A stretch of 64,000 nt of DNA from NCBI RefSeq assembly GCF_004793765.1, contig NZ_SRYM01000013.1:30440-94439 (forward strand). Reading direction: 5' to 3'. Shown piece after piece: positions 8,263 through 18,662 of the stretch. The notes under the pieces are model-generated. The model had not been told where the DNA came from, searched no databases, and saw nothing but the letters and a program-made list of their open reading frames with translations. A program made the translations under genes and the position numbers. How positions within the stretch are numbered: the stretch's first letter is position 1; each line of letters begins with the position of its first letter. Origin of the DNA: Parabacteroides distasonis (GTDB lineage: Bacteria; Bacteroidota; Bacteroidia; Bacteroidales; Tannerellaceae).

Positions 8263-8303
8263 CAAGAACAAGGATCTCGTCGAAACAAGACCCTTGTTCT
8301 TCA
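8263..8303 (+). terminator. Rho-independent terminator
   Basis: AAGAACAAGG-TCT pairs with AGA-CCTTGTTCTT, starting about 9 nt after the stop of the 109-aa gene. Confidence 0.75.
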
Positions 8304-8317
8304 TTCAATATACTTAA

Positions 8318-9220
<903 letters not shown>

Positions 9221-9221
9221 A

Positions 9222-9268
9222 AAAGCCGCGCGATTCACAGCCGTCTCCGGACTTGAATCGCGCGGTTT
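9222..9268. terminator. Bidirectional terminator between convergent genes
   Basis: CCGCGCGATTCA (9226-9237) pairs perfectly with TGAATCGCGCGG (9254-9265), with A and T runs outside. It serves both the PepSY-like gene (+) and the beta-galactosidase gene (-). Confidence 0.85.
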
Positions 9269-9288
9269 GCGTTATATGATAATCAAGC

Positions 9289-11793
9289 TTATTTACTGAT
9301 CAATTCAAGGGTCGCCCCTTTTACTCCTGGTGCGGAAGCCTCGAAATAGATCGTCCCCGGTTCCTCGGCCGTCTGCACGATAGCGGTAAGTTGCCCGCTA
9401 AACAATTTCATTTCCGGAAGATGGAAGAGTTCCAGACTGGCACTATTTCCATTTGCCGCCGCACGGTAGGCTCCGGCACCACGTACCTTAAACTGAACCT
9501 GTCGAGTGTCCTCCGGACAAAGGTTACCGTTCTTGTCTACGACCCTGACATGAATGAAGGAAAGGTCTTTTCCGTCAGCCGTCAATTGGCTACGATCGGC
9601 GGATAACTCAATATGATGCGGCTTCCCTGCGGTATGAACCTCCTCCTCGGCCACAGCGTTACCCTCCTTATCATAAGCGACCACCTTCAAAGTTCCCGGC
9701 TCGTATTTGGTATCCATCCACATCAAGCGATACCGTTTCTGGCGCTCGAAACTCTTTTGAGCCGCTTCGGTATAACTACTATCGATACCGATGCTTAGAT
9801 CTTTCGTACGTTTCCCTTGGCTCTTTCCGTTGATAAACAATTCGGCGGAAGGATAATTGGTATAAACGAATACGGGTGTCACCTCGCCCTCACGTCCCGG
9901 CCATGTCCAATGCGGCAGGATATGCAATGTCTTGGCGCTTTTGTTCCAATGACTACGGTATAAATAGTAACGATCCTTGGGGATACCCGCCAAATCGATA
10001 ATACCGAACAAGGAGCTATGGCTTGGCCAATTCGTATAATAAGGAGTAGGCTCGCCCAGATAATCAAATCCTGTCCATACGAATTCCCCGATACAATACG
10101 GAAGGTCTTCATGCTGGATAAAATCGTCTTCCGGCAGATTAGACCAGCTGCAATGCTCCACGTCGTACGAGGAACTTTGGTGATCCTCATAGACAGCCAT
10201 CGCCTTACGCTCTACCGGGAATTTATACACCCCTCGTGAGCTAACCGTGGAAGCCGTCTCGCTTCCTAAAATTATTTGCTGAGGTAGTTTCTTATAATTC
10301 AATTGATAACGGAACGGGCGATAATTAAATCCCGCTACATCCATGATCGCTGCCATATTATTATTCACGACGGCATCCGGAGCATCCATACCTTGTGTCA
10401 CCGGACGAGTCGGGTCTTCCCGATGGCAAATGTCCTGTAAGAATTTGGAGATCTTACAACCGCTCTCATCCCATTGGTTAGGCACCTCGTTACCAATGCA
10501 CCACATCACGACACTCGGGTTATTCCGGTAATGATGTACTAGATTCACTAGGTCTTTTTCCACCCATTCGTCAAAAATCAAGTTATAGCCGTTGGCGCAT
10601 TTCGCCTTGTTCCATTCATCGAAGCTCTCTGCCATCAACATCATCCCCATCTCATCGCAAGCCTTTACCAACTCGGGAGCCGGCATATTATGGGACGTAC
10701 GGATCGCATTGCATCCCATATCCTTCAAGATCCGGATCTGACGGCGGATGGCGGCATCATTGACAGCGGCACCCAGCGGGCCTAGGTCATGGTGATTACA
10801 AACGCCTTTGAATACCGTCTTCTCACCATTCAAGAAAAAGCCTTTATTTGGAATGATCTCGATCGAACGGATGCCGAACGGGGTCGTATAGATATCTTTC
10901 AGTTTATCGCCCTCATATAAACGTGTCTCTGCGGAATACAGGGCGGGCATATCTAGCGACCATAAAGTCGGGGTCTGGATGATAAACTCTTGAGAGAGAC
11001 TATTATCATTGTACTTAATCTGAGAGAGAGGTGTAGTCTGCTCCGTCAACTTCTGCCCGTTCGAGTTCCATACACTGGTTTTCACGCTATACTTACCGGC
11101 GTTGGCACCTTCCGGCAGTACGATTTTCGTCTGTACATCGACTTTAGCGAATTTCTTCGTGACGGTCGGGGTCGTAACGTAAGTTCCCCAGACCGGGATA
11201 TAGGCGTTTTCCGTCACGATTATATGTACATTCCGATATAGTCCCGCTCCCGGATACCAACGGGAGGATTCCGGCAAGTTCTCGAGGCGAACAGCCAAGG
11301 TGTTCTTTTTCCCCGGCATGAGTTGTTTCGTGATATCAAAATAGAAAGAATTATAGCCATACGGCCAATATCCAACCTCTTGCCCATTCACGTAGACCTT
11401 GGCATGGCTCATCGCACCGTCAAACAGGATCGTGGCACGTTTCCCATCCGTAAATTGAGGAACCTCAAACTCAGTTCGGTACCAGCCGACTCCCACGAAA
11501 GGCAAACCTCCGGTTCGGCCGGCATGTTCCATGGCTTCCGTTTGTCCGTCTTGGGCAATAGCGACCTCTTGCTTATCATTCTGTGCGCTGAAAGGACCGT
11601 AAATCGCCCAATCATGCGGAACGGTCACGGATTGCCATTTGCTATCGTTAAAACTAGGATTGATAAACTCCGGGCTGTCTTCCCGGGTGAACTTCCAATT
11701 CTTTTCCAGCAGGAACTCACTGCGTACTTGAGAAAACAACGCAGGGAAAAGGCAAAACAAACCGATTAAAATAGCGAAACTTGTTCTTTTCAT
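9289..11793 (-). CDS. Glycoside hydrolase family 2, exported beta-galactosidase-like
   Basis: An 834-aa enzyme with a signal peptide (FAILIGLFCLFPALFSQ), so probably periplasmic. Domain order is the GH2 sugar-binding jelly roll (about 28-195), an immunoglobulin-like domain, and the TIM barrel (about 315-600). The acid/base Glu is in CIGNEVPNQWD (E436), the nucleophile Glu in LGSETAST (E512), and an Asn-His pair in NAIRTSHNMP. C-terminal beta domains follow (DUF4982-like and an invasin-like module near 730). GH2 members remove terminal galactose, glucuronate or mannose; this architecture is usual for beta-galactosidases of Bacteroides glycan degradation. It stands alone, without SusC/D neighbours. 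Confidence 0.93.
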   Translation of the reverse strand: MKRTSFAILIGLFCLFPALFSQVRSEFLLEKNWKFTREDSPEFINPSFNDSKWQSVTVPHDWAIYGPFSAQNDKQEVAIAQDGQTEAMEHAGRTGGLPFVGVGWYRTEFEVPQFTDGKRATILFDGAMSHAKVYVNGQEVGYWPYGYNSFYFDITKQLMPGKKNTLAVRLENLPESSRWYPGAGLYRNVHIIVTENAYIPVWGTYVTTPTVTKKFAKVDVQTKIVLPEGANAGKYSVKTSVWNSNGQKLTEQTTPLSQIKYNDNSLSQEFIIQTPTLWSLDMPALYSAETRLYEGDKLKDIYTTPFGIRSIEIIPNKGFFLNGEKTVFKGVCNHHDLGPLGAAVNDAAIRRQIRILKDMGCNAIRTSHNMPAPELVKACDEMGMMLMAESFDEWNKAKCANGYNLIFDEWVEKDLVNLVHHYRNNPSVVMWCIGNEVPNQWDESGCKISKFLQDICHREDPTRPVTQGMDAPDAVVNNNMAAIMDVAGFNYRPFRYQLNYKKLPQQIILGSETASTVSSRGVYKFPVERKAMAVYEDHQSSSYDVEHCSWSNLPEDDFIQHEDLPYCIGEFVWTGFDYLGEPTPYYTNWPSHSSLFGIIDLAGIPKDRYYLYRSHWNKSAKTLHILPHWTWPGREGEVTPVFVYTNYPSAELFINGKSQGKRTKDLSIGIDSSYTEAAQKSFERQKRYRLMWMDTKYEPGTLKVVAYDKEGNAVAEEEVHTAGKPHHIELSADRSQLTADGKDLSFIHVRVVDKNGNLCPEDTRQVQFKVRGAGAYRAAANGNSASLELFHLPEMKLFSGQLTAIVQTAEEPGTIYFEASAPGVKGATLELISK

Positions 11794-11836
11794 TCGTTTT
11801 TTGTGTTTTTGTTATTCATAGCGGAACAAAAATAAG

Positions 11837-11844
11837 TATTTTTG
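11837..11844 (+). promoter_or_regulatory. -7 box of dcuB
   Basis: TATTTTTG fits TAnnTTTG, 37 nt before the chosen ATG at 11881. The 13 extra codons of the longer frame would start inside this box. Confidence 0.65.
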
Positions 11845-11880
11845 TCTCCAATACAAACTAAATCAAAAGAATTGCACAAC

Positions 11881-13191
11881 ATGTTGTTACAATTAGCGTT
11901 CGTTTTAATAGCCATCATTATAGGTGCTCGTATCGGGGGTATCGGATTAGGCGTGTTAGGAGGCCTCGGACTCGGTATACTCACCTTTGGATTCGGGCTC
12001 CAGCCCACTTCTCCTCCTATCGATGTCATGCTTATGATCGTTGCCGTAATAGCGGCGGCTAGTTGTATGCAAGCCGCTGGTGGACTTGATCTGATGGTTA
12101 AGTGGGCAGAAAAACTGCTTCGCAAGAATCCTCAACGAATCACGATATTAAGCCCGTTCGTCACTTATTTATTTACTTTCATAGCCGGAACGGGGCATGT
12201 GGCCTATTCAGTCCTTCCAGTTATCGCCGAGGTAGCTACGGAAACGAAAATCCGTCCCGAACGTCCGATGGCGATCGCCGTGATCGCTTCCCAGCAAGCT
12301 ATTACGGCTAGCCCGATATCGGCGGCTACGGTAGCGATGCTCAGCATGTTATCCGGATATCATATTTCCTTGATGGATATCCTTATGATATCTGTTCCTT
12401 GTACCTTATTGGGGGTATTGGCGGGAGCGATCTATTCTTTAAGGGTTGGTAAAGAATTGGATCAAGATCCGGAATACTTAAAGCGGGTAGCGAACCATGA
12501 GTTCAGTACGAAACATTACGAGGCGAAAGGCGTGGAAAACCAAATGAAAGCGGCTTTATCGGTCGCTATATTTGTTCTCGCTACGATAGCGATCGTTATT
12601 TTGGGTTCAATGGAGTCGCTACGTCCGGTCTTTACCGTCGGCACGGAAAAGGTTTCGATGCAAATGTCACATATTATTGAGGTATTGATGTTAACAGCCT
12701 CTGCTTTCATCTTATTATTTACAAAAACGGATGGAATCAAGGCCGCACAGGGTTCTGTTTTCTCCGCAGGCATGCAAGCGGTGGTAGCGATTTTCGGTAT
12801 CGCTTGGATGGGAGATACTTTTATCGCCGGTAATATGACAGAGTTAAAAGGATCTATTGAGCATGTGGTTATGCAGATGCCTTGGTTATTCGGGTTGGCC
12901 CTTTTCGTAATGTCCATTTTATTATTTAGCCAAGCGGCTACTATTCGTGCGTTATTGCCGCTAGGGATCGCATTGGGTATCTCACCCTATATGTTGATCG
13001 CTTTATTCCCCACCGTAAACGGTTATTTCTTCATCCCAAACTACCCGACAGTCGTAGCCGCCATCAACTTCGATCGTACAGGAACGACCCGCATCGGTAA
13101 ATATATCTTGAATCATTCTTTCATGATGCCGGGATTGATAGCGACCGGGGTTGCTGTTGGATTGGGGTTACTATTTATTCAATTCCTATAA
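11881..13191 (+). CDS. dcuB: Anaerobic C4-dicarboxylate antiporter (Dcu family)
   Basis: A 436-aa inner-membrane protein starting MLLQLAFVLIAIIIGARIGG, the Dcu signature, with 10-12 hydrophobic segments, ISPISAATVAML-like (ASPISAATVAML) and FIPNYPTVVAAINFDRTGTT near the C-terminus. Dcu carriers exchange fumarate, malate or aspartate for succinate and so export succinate, the main fermentation end product of these anaerobes. Length matches E. coli DcuA/DcuB (433-446 aa). The start is set by the -7 box and by family alignment. It is transcribed divergently from the GH2 gene. Confidence 0.93.
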   Translation: MLLQLAFVLIAIIIGARIGGIGLGVLGGLGLGILTFGFGLQPTSPPIDVMLMIVAVIAAASCMQAAGGLDLMVKWAEKLLRKNPQRITILSPFVTYLFTFIAGTGHVAYSVLPVIAEVATETKIRPERPMAIAVIASQQAITASPISAATVAMLSMLSGYHISLMDILMISVPCTLLGVLAGAIYSLRVGKELDQDPEYLKRVANHEFSTKHYEAKGVENQMKAALSVAIFVLATIAIVILGSMESLRPVFTVGTEKVSMQMSHIIEVLMLTASAFILLFTKTDGIKAAQGSVFSAGMQAVVAIFGIAWMGDTFIAGNMTELKGSIEHVVMQMPWLFGLALFVMSILLFSQAATIRALLPLGIALGISPYMLIALFPTVNGYFFIPNYPTVVAAINFDRTGTTRIGKYILNHSFMMPGLIATGVAVGLGLLFIQFL

Positions 13192-13205
13192 ATATTCAGT
13201 GTGTT

Positions 13206-13265
13206 GATAGGTTCATGCGCCAATACAAATTAACAGGTGTATTTAAATTGGCGCATGAACCTATC
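13206..13265. terminator. 19-bp perfect inverted repeat between convergent genes
   Basis: GATAGGTTCATGCGCCAAT (13206-13224) is repeated inverted without mismatch at 13247-13265 around a 22-nt loop. There is no T run, so it is an unusual terminator or a binding or processing hairpin at the ends of dcuB and the thioredoxin gene. Confidence 0.7.
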
Positions 13266-13278
13266 TGTACATTATTTC

Positions 13279-13638
13279 CTATTTTAACAGCTTCTCTTGA
13301 ATCAACTGTTTCAACTCCTGCTTTCCCATCGTTCCGATCATCATCTCACGGGGGCCGTCTAATGGGCAAAACATCAAAGTAGGAATCGTTCGGATATTAA
13401 AGGCTGTCTCAAGTGCCTCCTCTTGATCGACATCCACCTTATAAATATAAATCTTCCCATCAAATTCTTTGGCAAACTCATCCAATATTGGGCTTAAACG
13501 TTTGCAATAACCACACCAAGGAGCGTGAAAATCAATGAGGCAAGGACGACTCCCTATATATTTCCAGTCTTTGGCATTCGCCTCAAAATCACCAACATTG
13601 GCGATAAAACCATCTTTCGTTAAATCGATTACTACCAT
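13279..13638 (-). CDS. Thioredoxin-like protein with WCGYC active site
   Basis: A 119-aa single-domain thioredoxin without signal peptide. The redox centre is APWCGYCKRL (Cys 42 and 45), differing from the canonical WCGPC by Tyr for Pro, a change that usually raises the redox potential. The cis-proline loop is present as IRTIPTLMF. It probably reduces or shuffles disulfides in cytoplasmic partners; the client is unknown. It is convergent with dcuB and divergent from the threonine deaminase gene. Confidence 0.87.
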   Translation of the reverse strand: MVVIDLTKDGFIANVGDFEANAKDWKYIGSRPCLIDFHAPWCGYCKRLSPILDEFAKEFDGKIYIYKVDVDQEEALETAFNIRTIPTLMFCPLDGPREMMIGTMGKQELKQLIQEKLLK

Positions 13639-13702
13639 ACTTCTCTATATTTTGATTTATAATATAACAAAGATAAGCATGAATAGGTTACGGTATTTTT
13701 TA

Positions 13703-13710
13703 TACTTTTG
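13703..13710 (+). promoter_or_regulatory. -7 box of the threonine deaminase gene
   Basis: TACTTTTG fits TAnnTTTG and lies 25 nt before the ATG at 13736, excluding the much longer frame that overlaps the thioredoxin gene. Confidence 0.7.
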
Positions 13711-13735
13711 CGGCATCGTTTTAACAACAGACAAA

Positions 13736-14935
13736 ATGCTCACACTTGATAAAATTTATCAGGCATCATATGCCTTGAAGACAGTCATCAGACGTACTGA
13801 TTTAATCAGTGCTCCCAATATCAATCCGGAATCCCATATTTTTCTAAAACCGGAGAACTTACAAGTGACCGGATCGTTTAAAGTGCGCGGCGCTTGTTTC
13901 AAGATCGCCCAGCTTACGGAAGAAGAGAAATCGAATGGCGTAGTGGCTTGCTCGGCGGGGAATCATGCCCAGGGTGTGGCATTAGCGGCTACTGCCCATG
14001 GCATCAAGTCATTAATCTGTTTGCCCGATAATGCTCCTATCTCTAAAGTCGAGGCTACTAAATCTTATGGGGCGGATGTGTGCCTTGTCGAAGGTGTTTA
14101 TGATGATGCTTATAACAAGGCTTTACAATTGAAGGATGAGAAAGGATACACATTTATCCACCCGTTTGATGATGAGGATGTGATCGCCGGACAAGGGACC
14201 ATTGGTTTGGAGTTATTGGAACAACTTCCGGAAGTAGATGCTGTAATCATTCCGATCGGAGGGGGTGGGCTGATCTCCGGAGTCGCCTATGCCATCAAGA
14301 ACTTGAACCCGAATATCAAAGTTTACGGAGTGCAAGCCAAAGGAGCGCCTAGCATGTTAAACTCTATCGAGCATGGGAAAATCGAACGCCTCAAAGGTGT
14401 CCGTACCATAGCTGACGGTATCGCCGTAAAAGAACCGGGAATACATACTTTCGATCTTTGCCAGCAATATGTGGACGAGATCGTATCCGTGACAGACGAT
14501 GAGATTTCCACCGCTATCCTCGCATTGATCGAGCAACATAAATTAATCGCCGAAGGAGCGGGTGCCGTAGCTGTGGCTGCCGCCATGTTTGATAAAGTAC
14601 CCATCAAAGGGAAAAAAGTAATCTGTTTGATTTCCGGTGGAAATATTGACGTGAATATCCTCTCCCGGGTGATCGGACGTGGTTTGCAGAAATCTGGCCG
14701 TTCTTGCTCCATGACGATCGAATTGGTAGACAAACCCGGACAATTACAGCATGTATCAGAAATCATCGCCTCTACCGGTGCGAACGTAGTATCCGTATAT
14801 CACGAACGGGTCAGCCATACAGCTGATATCAATGGTTGTTACCTACGGTTGGAGATGGAAACAAGGAATCAACAACAGATTAATGAGATCCGGCAATTAC
14901 TCACCGTCTCGGGATATAAGATAGTGGAAGGATAA
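13736..14935 (+). CDS. Threonine ammonia-lyase (threonine deaminase)
   Basis: A 399-aa PLP enzyme converting threonine to 2-oxobutanoate and ammonia, the first step towards isoleucine. The PLP lysine is in TGSFKVRGA (about residue 51), the substrate loop is SAGNHAQGVA and the phosphate-binding loop is IGGGGLISG. An ACT domain fills the last 80 residues (MTIELVDKPGQLQHVSEII). The length and single ACT domain fit the shorter class often called IlvA or TdcB; biosynthetic and catabolic roles cannot be separated from sequence. It is a single gene with its own promoter and a strong downstream hairpin. Confidence 0.92.
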   Translation: MLTLDKIYQASYALKTVIRRTDLISAPNINPESHIFLKPENLQVTGSFKVRGACFKIAQLTEEEKSNGVVACSAGNHAQGVALAATAHGIKSLICLPDNAPISKVEATKSYGADVCLVEGVYDDAYNKALQLKDEKGYTFIHPFDDEDVIAGQGTIGLELLEQLPEVDAVIIPIGGGGLISGVAYAIKNLNPNIKVYGVQAKGAPSMLNSIEHGKIERLKGVRTIADGIAVKEPGIHTFDLCQQYVDEIVSVTDDEISTAILALIEQHKLIAEGAGAVAVAAAMFDKVPIKGKKVICLISGGNIDVNILSRVIGRGLQKSGRSCSMTIELVDKPGQLQHVSEIIASTGANVVSVYHERVSHTADINGCYLRLEMETRNQQQINEIRQLLTVSGYKIVEG

Positions 14936-14943
14936 TACGAATA

Positions 14944-14991
14944 TAACCCAAGCATATTTAAGATCTTTTAAGGTCTCATATGCTTGGGTAT
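14944..14991. terminator. Bidirectional terminator hairpin
   Basis: ACCCAAGCATAT (14946-14957) pairs with ATATGCTTGGGT (14978-14989) between the convergent threonine deaminase and regulator genes. Confidence 0.75.
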
Positions 14992-14998
14992 CCAACCT

Positions 14999-15292
14999 CT
15001 ACACCTGTCGTAAATGAATATATTCTCTCAATGCATCCACATACTCCTCCATCGCCAAGCGTCCCTTGTCTGTGATCCGGCAAACCGTTCGGGGCTTCTT
15101 CCCAGCAAATCCCTTCTCGATATCAATATAACCAGCCTCGCTAAGTTTGTCCAATTGGACGCTAAGATTTCCCGCCGTAGCGTTCGTCTTCTCTTTGATA
15201 TAGACAAACTCCGCCTCTTCTATCGACAACAAGATAGACATCACCGCCAACCGGAGTTGGGAATGCAATAAAGGATCTAGTTCTTTAAACAT
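14999..15292 (-). CDS. Winged-helix transcriptional regulator (PF13601-like)
   Basis: A 97-aa DNA-binding protein made of one winged helix: LRLAVMSILLSIEEAEFVYI, then TNATAGNLSVQLDKLSEAGY as recognition helix, then KKPRTVCRITDKGRLAMEEY as wing. The start is placed at the Met of MFKELDPLL because the longer frame lies inside the neighbouring gene. Its first 16 nt overlap the 3' end of the membrane-protein gene, so the two are translationally coupled. Such regulator/membrane-protein pairs are common in Bacteroidota; autoregulation is likely given two palindromes in the promoter region. Confidence 0.85.
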   Translation of the reverse strand: MFKELDPLLHSQLRLAVMSILLSIEEAEFVYIKEKTNATAGNLSVQLDKLSEAGYIDIEKGFAGKKPRTVCRITDKGRLAMEEYVDALREYIHLRQV

Positions 15293-15873
15293 TGTTTTTT
15301 CATTTGATAGTTCAACAGATGCCCAGGAATCACCATCATAGCAACAAATATAACGGAAAAAACCAACAACCGGTCTATACCATGTATCCACAATATCAAG
15401 AATGAAGAAATGACACCTACCATCCCTAATACGGCCATCGGCTTAAAGCGGGAAACACTACCAGAAAGTGTCACCCCCATACCCATCAGAAGCGGAATCA
15501 GGAAATAAATATCCACCTTCCCTACCCAAGAGGCCACGGAGAGGAAAAATCCCACCATACCGAATACCATCCATATCTGTCCGATAATCCGGTCTATATA
15601 ATTACGAGTCCCTCTATGAGCACTATCCTTCCGACTATAATACAAGGTTAGGGGGAAAGCCACAACCGGCAATAAAAACCACAAGAACTGTATCTGGTAA
15701 TAGTCGCCCACAAAAGAGAGGACATACCAAATCACCAAGGCAATAGCCAACGTAATGTATCCCCAAATCAAAAGCGGATAAGCCGCATAGCGGGCTGTAT
15801 TTTCTTGTGTCTCCTTGATCATCCGAGTGATGAGTTCCAAACTCTCTCTCTCGGTTAAAATTCTATCTTCCAT
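15277..15873 (-). CDS. Four- to six-helix membrane protein paired with the regulator
   Basis: A 198-aa integral membrane protein. A cytoplasmic N-terminal stretch (LTERESLELITRMIKETQEN) is followed by about six hydrophobic segments (YPLLIWGYITLAIALVIWYV; FLWFLLPVVAFPLTLYY; VFGMVGFFLSVASWVG; FLIPLLMGMGVTLSG; AVLGMVGVISSFLILWI; LLVFSVIFVAMMVIP). It is the first gene of the two-gene unit and overlaps the regulator start by 16 nt. The role is unknown; the pairing suggests it senses or answers envelope or metabolic state together with the winged-helix protein. Confidence 0.8.
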   Translation of the reverse strand: MEDRILTERESLELITRMIKETQENTARYAAYPLLIWGYITLAIALVIWYVLSFVGDYYQIQFLWFLLPVVAFPLTLYYSRKDSAHRGTRNYIDRIIGQIWMVFGMVGFFLSVASWVGKVDIYFLIPLLMGMGVTLSGSVSRFKPMAVLGMVGVISSFLILWIHGIDRLLVFSVIFVAMMVIPGHLLNYQMKKQCLKN

Positions 15874-15901
15874 ATCATCTGCTATTAATTAATACAAATA
15901 A

Positions 15902-15916
15902 GTTTATTTTATAAAC
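15902..15916. promoter_or_regulatory. Downstream operator palindrome (copy 2)
   Basis: GTTTATTTTATAAAC is a perfect palindrome (GTTTAT-N3-ATAAAC) identical to the copy at 15981-15995 and 79 bp from it. It falls in the predicted 5' leader of the membrane-protein/regulator unit. Confidence 0.75.
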
Positions 15917-15967
15917 TATCCATGGATAAAAAATGCGAAGAAGCTGCGCATCATTCTTCGCACACCG

Positions 15968-15999
15968 CAAATGTAGACAAGTTTATTTTATAAACCAAA
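15968..15999 (-). promoter_or_regulatory. Promoter with embedded operator palindrome
   Basis: On the minus strand, TTTG (15999-15996) and TACATTTG (15975-15968) match the Bacteroidota -33 and -7 elements with a 20-nt spacer. The palindrome GTTTATTTTATAAAC (15981-15995) fills that spacer, so a bound protein should block RNA polymerase. Confidence 0.8.
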
Positions 16000-16317
16000 C
16001 GATATTACCAAATATTTCGATAAAAGTTCAACACCACACGATTCTTTCATTTAGACCTTGATCCAAATTATTTTTCAAGCCCTTTGCGAGGAGGGTATCA
16101 CATACATTAGAAGATATGCGATTTGATATTTTGACAAATTGTAAATCAAAGTCCCGGAGAATCGATTTTTCCGAGACAATGTGCGACTCATTGTCAAATG
16201 CGCAAGAAAAAAACAGCAATTCGCTTATTGATAGCATTATACCGAAAAACAGCCTTTCATTCTAGCGAAAATAATTCATCCCAATTCATATTCACAGCTT
16301 TCCGAGAGCAATTTTGT
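15996..16317. other. Gap with only a weak frame
   Basis: The only frame is a 69-codon minus-strand ORF (16237-16028) without recognisable motif, promoter or ribosome-binding site. I do not call it a gene. Confidence 0.4.
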
Positions 16318-16450
16318 AGGGTTACGATGGGGGTCTGACAGGGTTACAATGCCCATTTGCGACTATCGACGATCCAGTCTGCGACTGCTTACGATGCCCA
16401 ACGGCAGTATCGGCGTTACCCAACGACACTATATACGTAGGCTTTCGCCG
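16318..16450 (+). repeat. Tandem array 2: about six diverged 22-nt units
   Basis: Units begin at 16318, 16340, 16363, 16385, 16407 and 16429 (spacing 22, 23, 22, 22, 22). Units 1, 3 and 4 carry ACGAT at positions 7-11, unit 2 ACAAT, unit 5 gCGTT and unit 6 ACGTA. The rest differs strongly. This is the most diverged of the four arrays in the window, and it sits in a gene-free gap. The following 16451-16682 shows nothing further. Confidence 0.5.
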
Positions 16451-16682
16451 CCTTTCGCACATGAAAATAGGGATATTTTCACCCCAAAGAGCGTTTTATC
16501 ATCCCTCTCGCCTTCTAGTTAGAGTGACCCTAGAAAAGATACTGTCATGATTAATACTCTAAAAGAATCAGAAAGAAAGACAGAAAGCGATTCCGGTATC
16601 ACATCGCTATATGCGGATAAAAGTTTTTTGCCCCGATCACAAACAATATATGATCCTTTTAGAAGAAAAAACCGTGCCTGCA

Positions 16683-17336
16683 TCACGACTCACGAGCCGT
16701 AATATGGAAACACCCTTGTTTGCGTTCGTGCTTGATATAGCAGCGATCCGCACGGCGTAAATTGCGAAGCACGGTGGCAAGCACCATTTTCAAGCGATCC
16801 TTATCAATATTCAAGGTATCCTTCTCGTCGACCTTGGTATAACGTACCCACGATACGTCAAATGTCGTGCCATATTGGTGAGCGGAGTTCAACGACGAGT
16901 TCGAGTTTCTTTTCTTTAGTTTCTTGACATCCTCGACCGTACGGGTTACACTCGTCACTTTTAGCCTATAGATGGAAGCGTTCAGGTTGCGCAAAGAATC
17001 TTGGAAATTCTTTCCGATATCGCTCAACAAAGTGGCGGCCTCTGGTACCAGATACGGGATGGAGTGTGTCAACTCCTCTACCTCATAATAGCCATTCGTC
17101 TTGATCTCTACCATATCCCGGGAGGCGTGCTCCGCTCCTTCCCTCGAAGAGACAGGCTCTATACCGATCTTCTTCGCGACAGACAAATGAACATCGTTCA
17201 AATCATTAAAGTCGCGATTATAGCTTCCATTGTACCAGATCTTCTTCAATTCACCCCTTTTCTCCTTACAGGAAGAAAAAGTTGTCGCCAACATGATCGT
17301 GGCTAGTAACAACATCACATTAAACACTGTCTTCAT
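16683..17336 (-). CDS. DUF5715-type lipoprotein, peptidase M15-like
   Basis: A 217-aa lipoprotein with lipobox TFSSC (Cys 23). The C-terminal half carries SAHQYGTTFDVSW, matching the metal-binding SxHxxGxxxD motif of M15/LAS D-Ala-D-Ala peptidases, and a late His in GCFHITARE, the third zinc ligand position. It may trim peptidoglycan side chains from the outer-membrane or periplasmic face. Zinc ligands look complete, but activity is inferred. It is a single gene upstream of two esterase genes on the same strand. Confidence 0.78.
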   Translation of the reverse strand: MKTVFNVMLLLATIMLATTFSSCKEKRGELKKIWYNGSYNRDFNDLNDVHLSVAKKIGIEPVSSREGAEHASRDMVEIKTNGYYEVEELTHSIPYLVPEAATLLSDIGKNFQDSLRNLNASIYRLKVTSVTRTVEDVKKLKKRNSNSSLNSAHQYGTTFDVSWVRYTKVDEKDTLNIDKDRLKMVLATVLRNLRRADRCYIKHERKQGCFHITARES

Positions 17337-17432
17337 TTTCTCGCTTTTCCAAAATAATAAAAGGAGTGTGCCAACTCCGCCATGTCGTACACTGCAAGCT
17401 CAGCGAATTGGCACACCTCTTTATAATAGTGA

Positions 17433-18644
<1,212 letters not shown>

Positions 18645-18662
18645 TTACATTGATAATATTGA

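Noticed and set aside
16028..16237. Minus-strand 69-codon frame as a gene
   Set aside because: No motif, promoter or ribosome-binding site; length is within chance for A+T-rich DNA.
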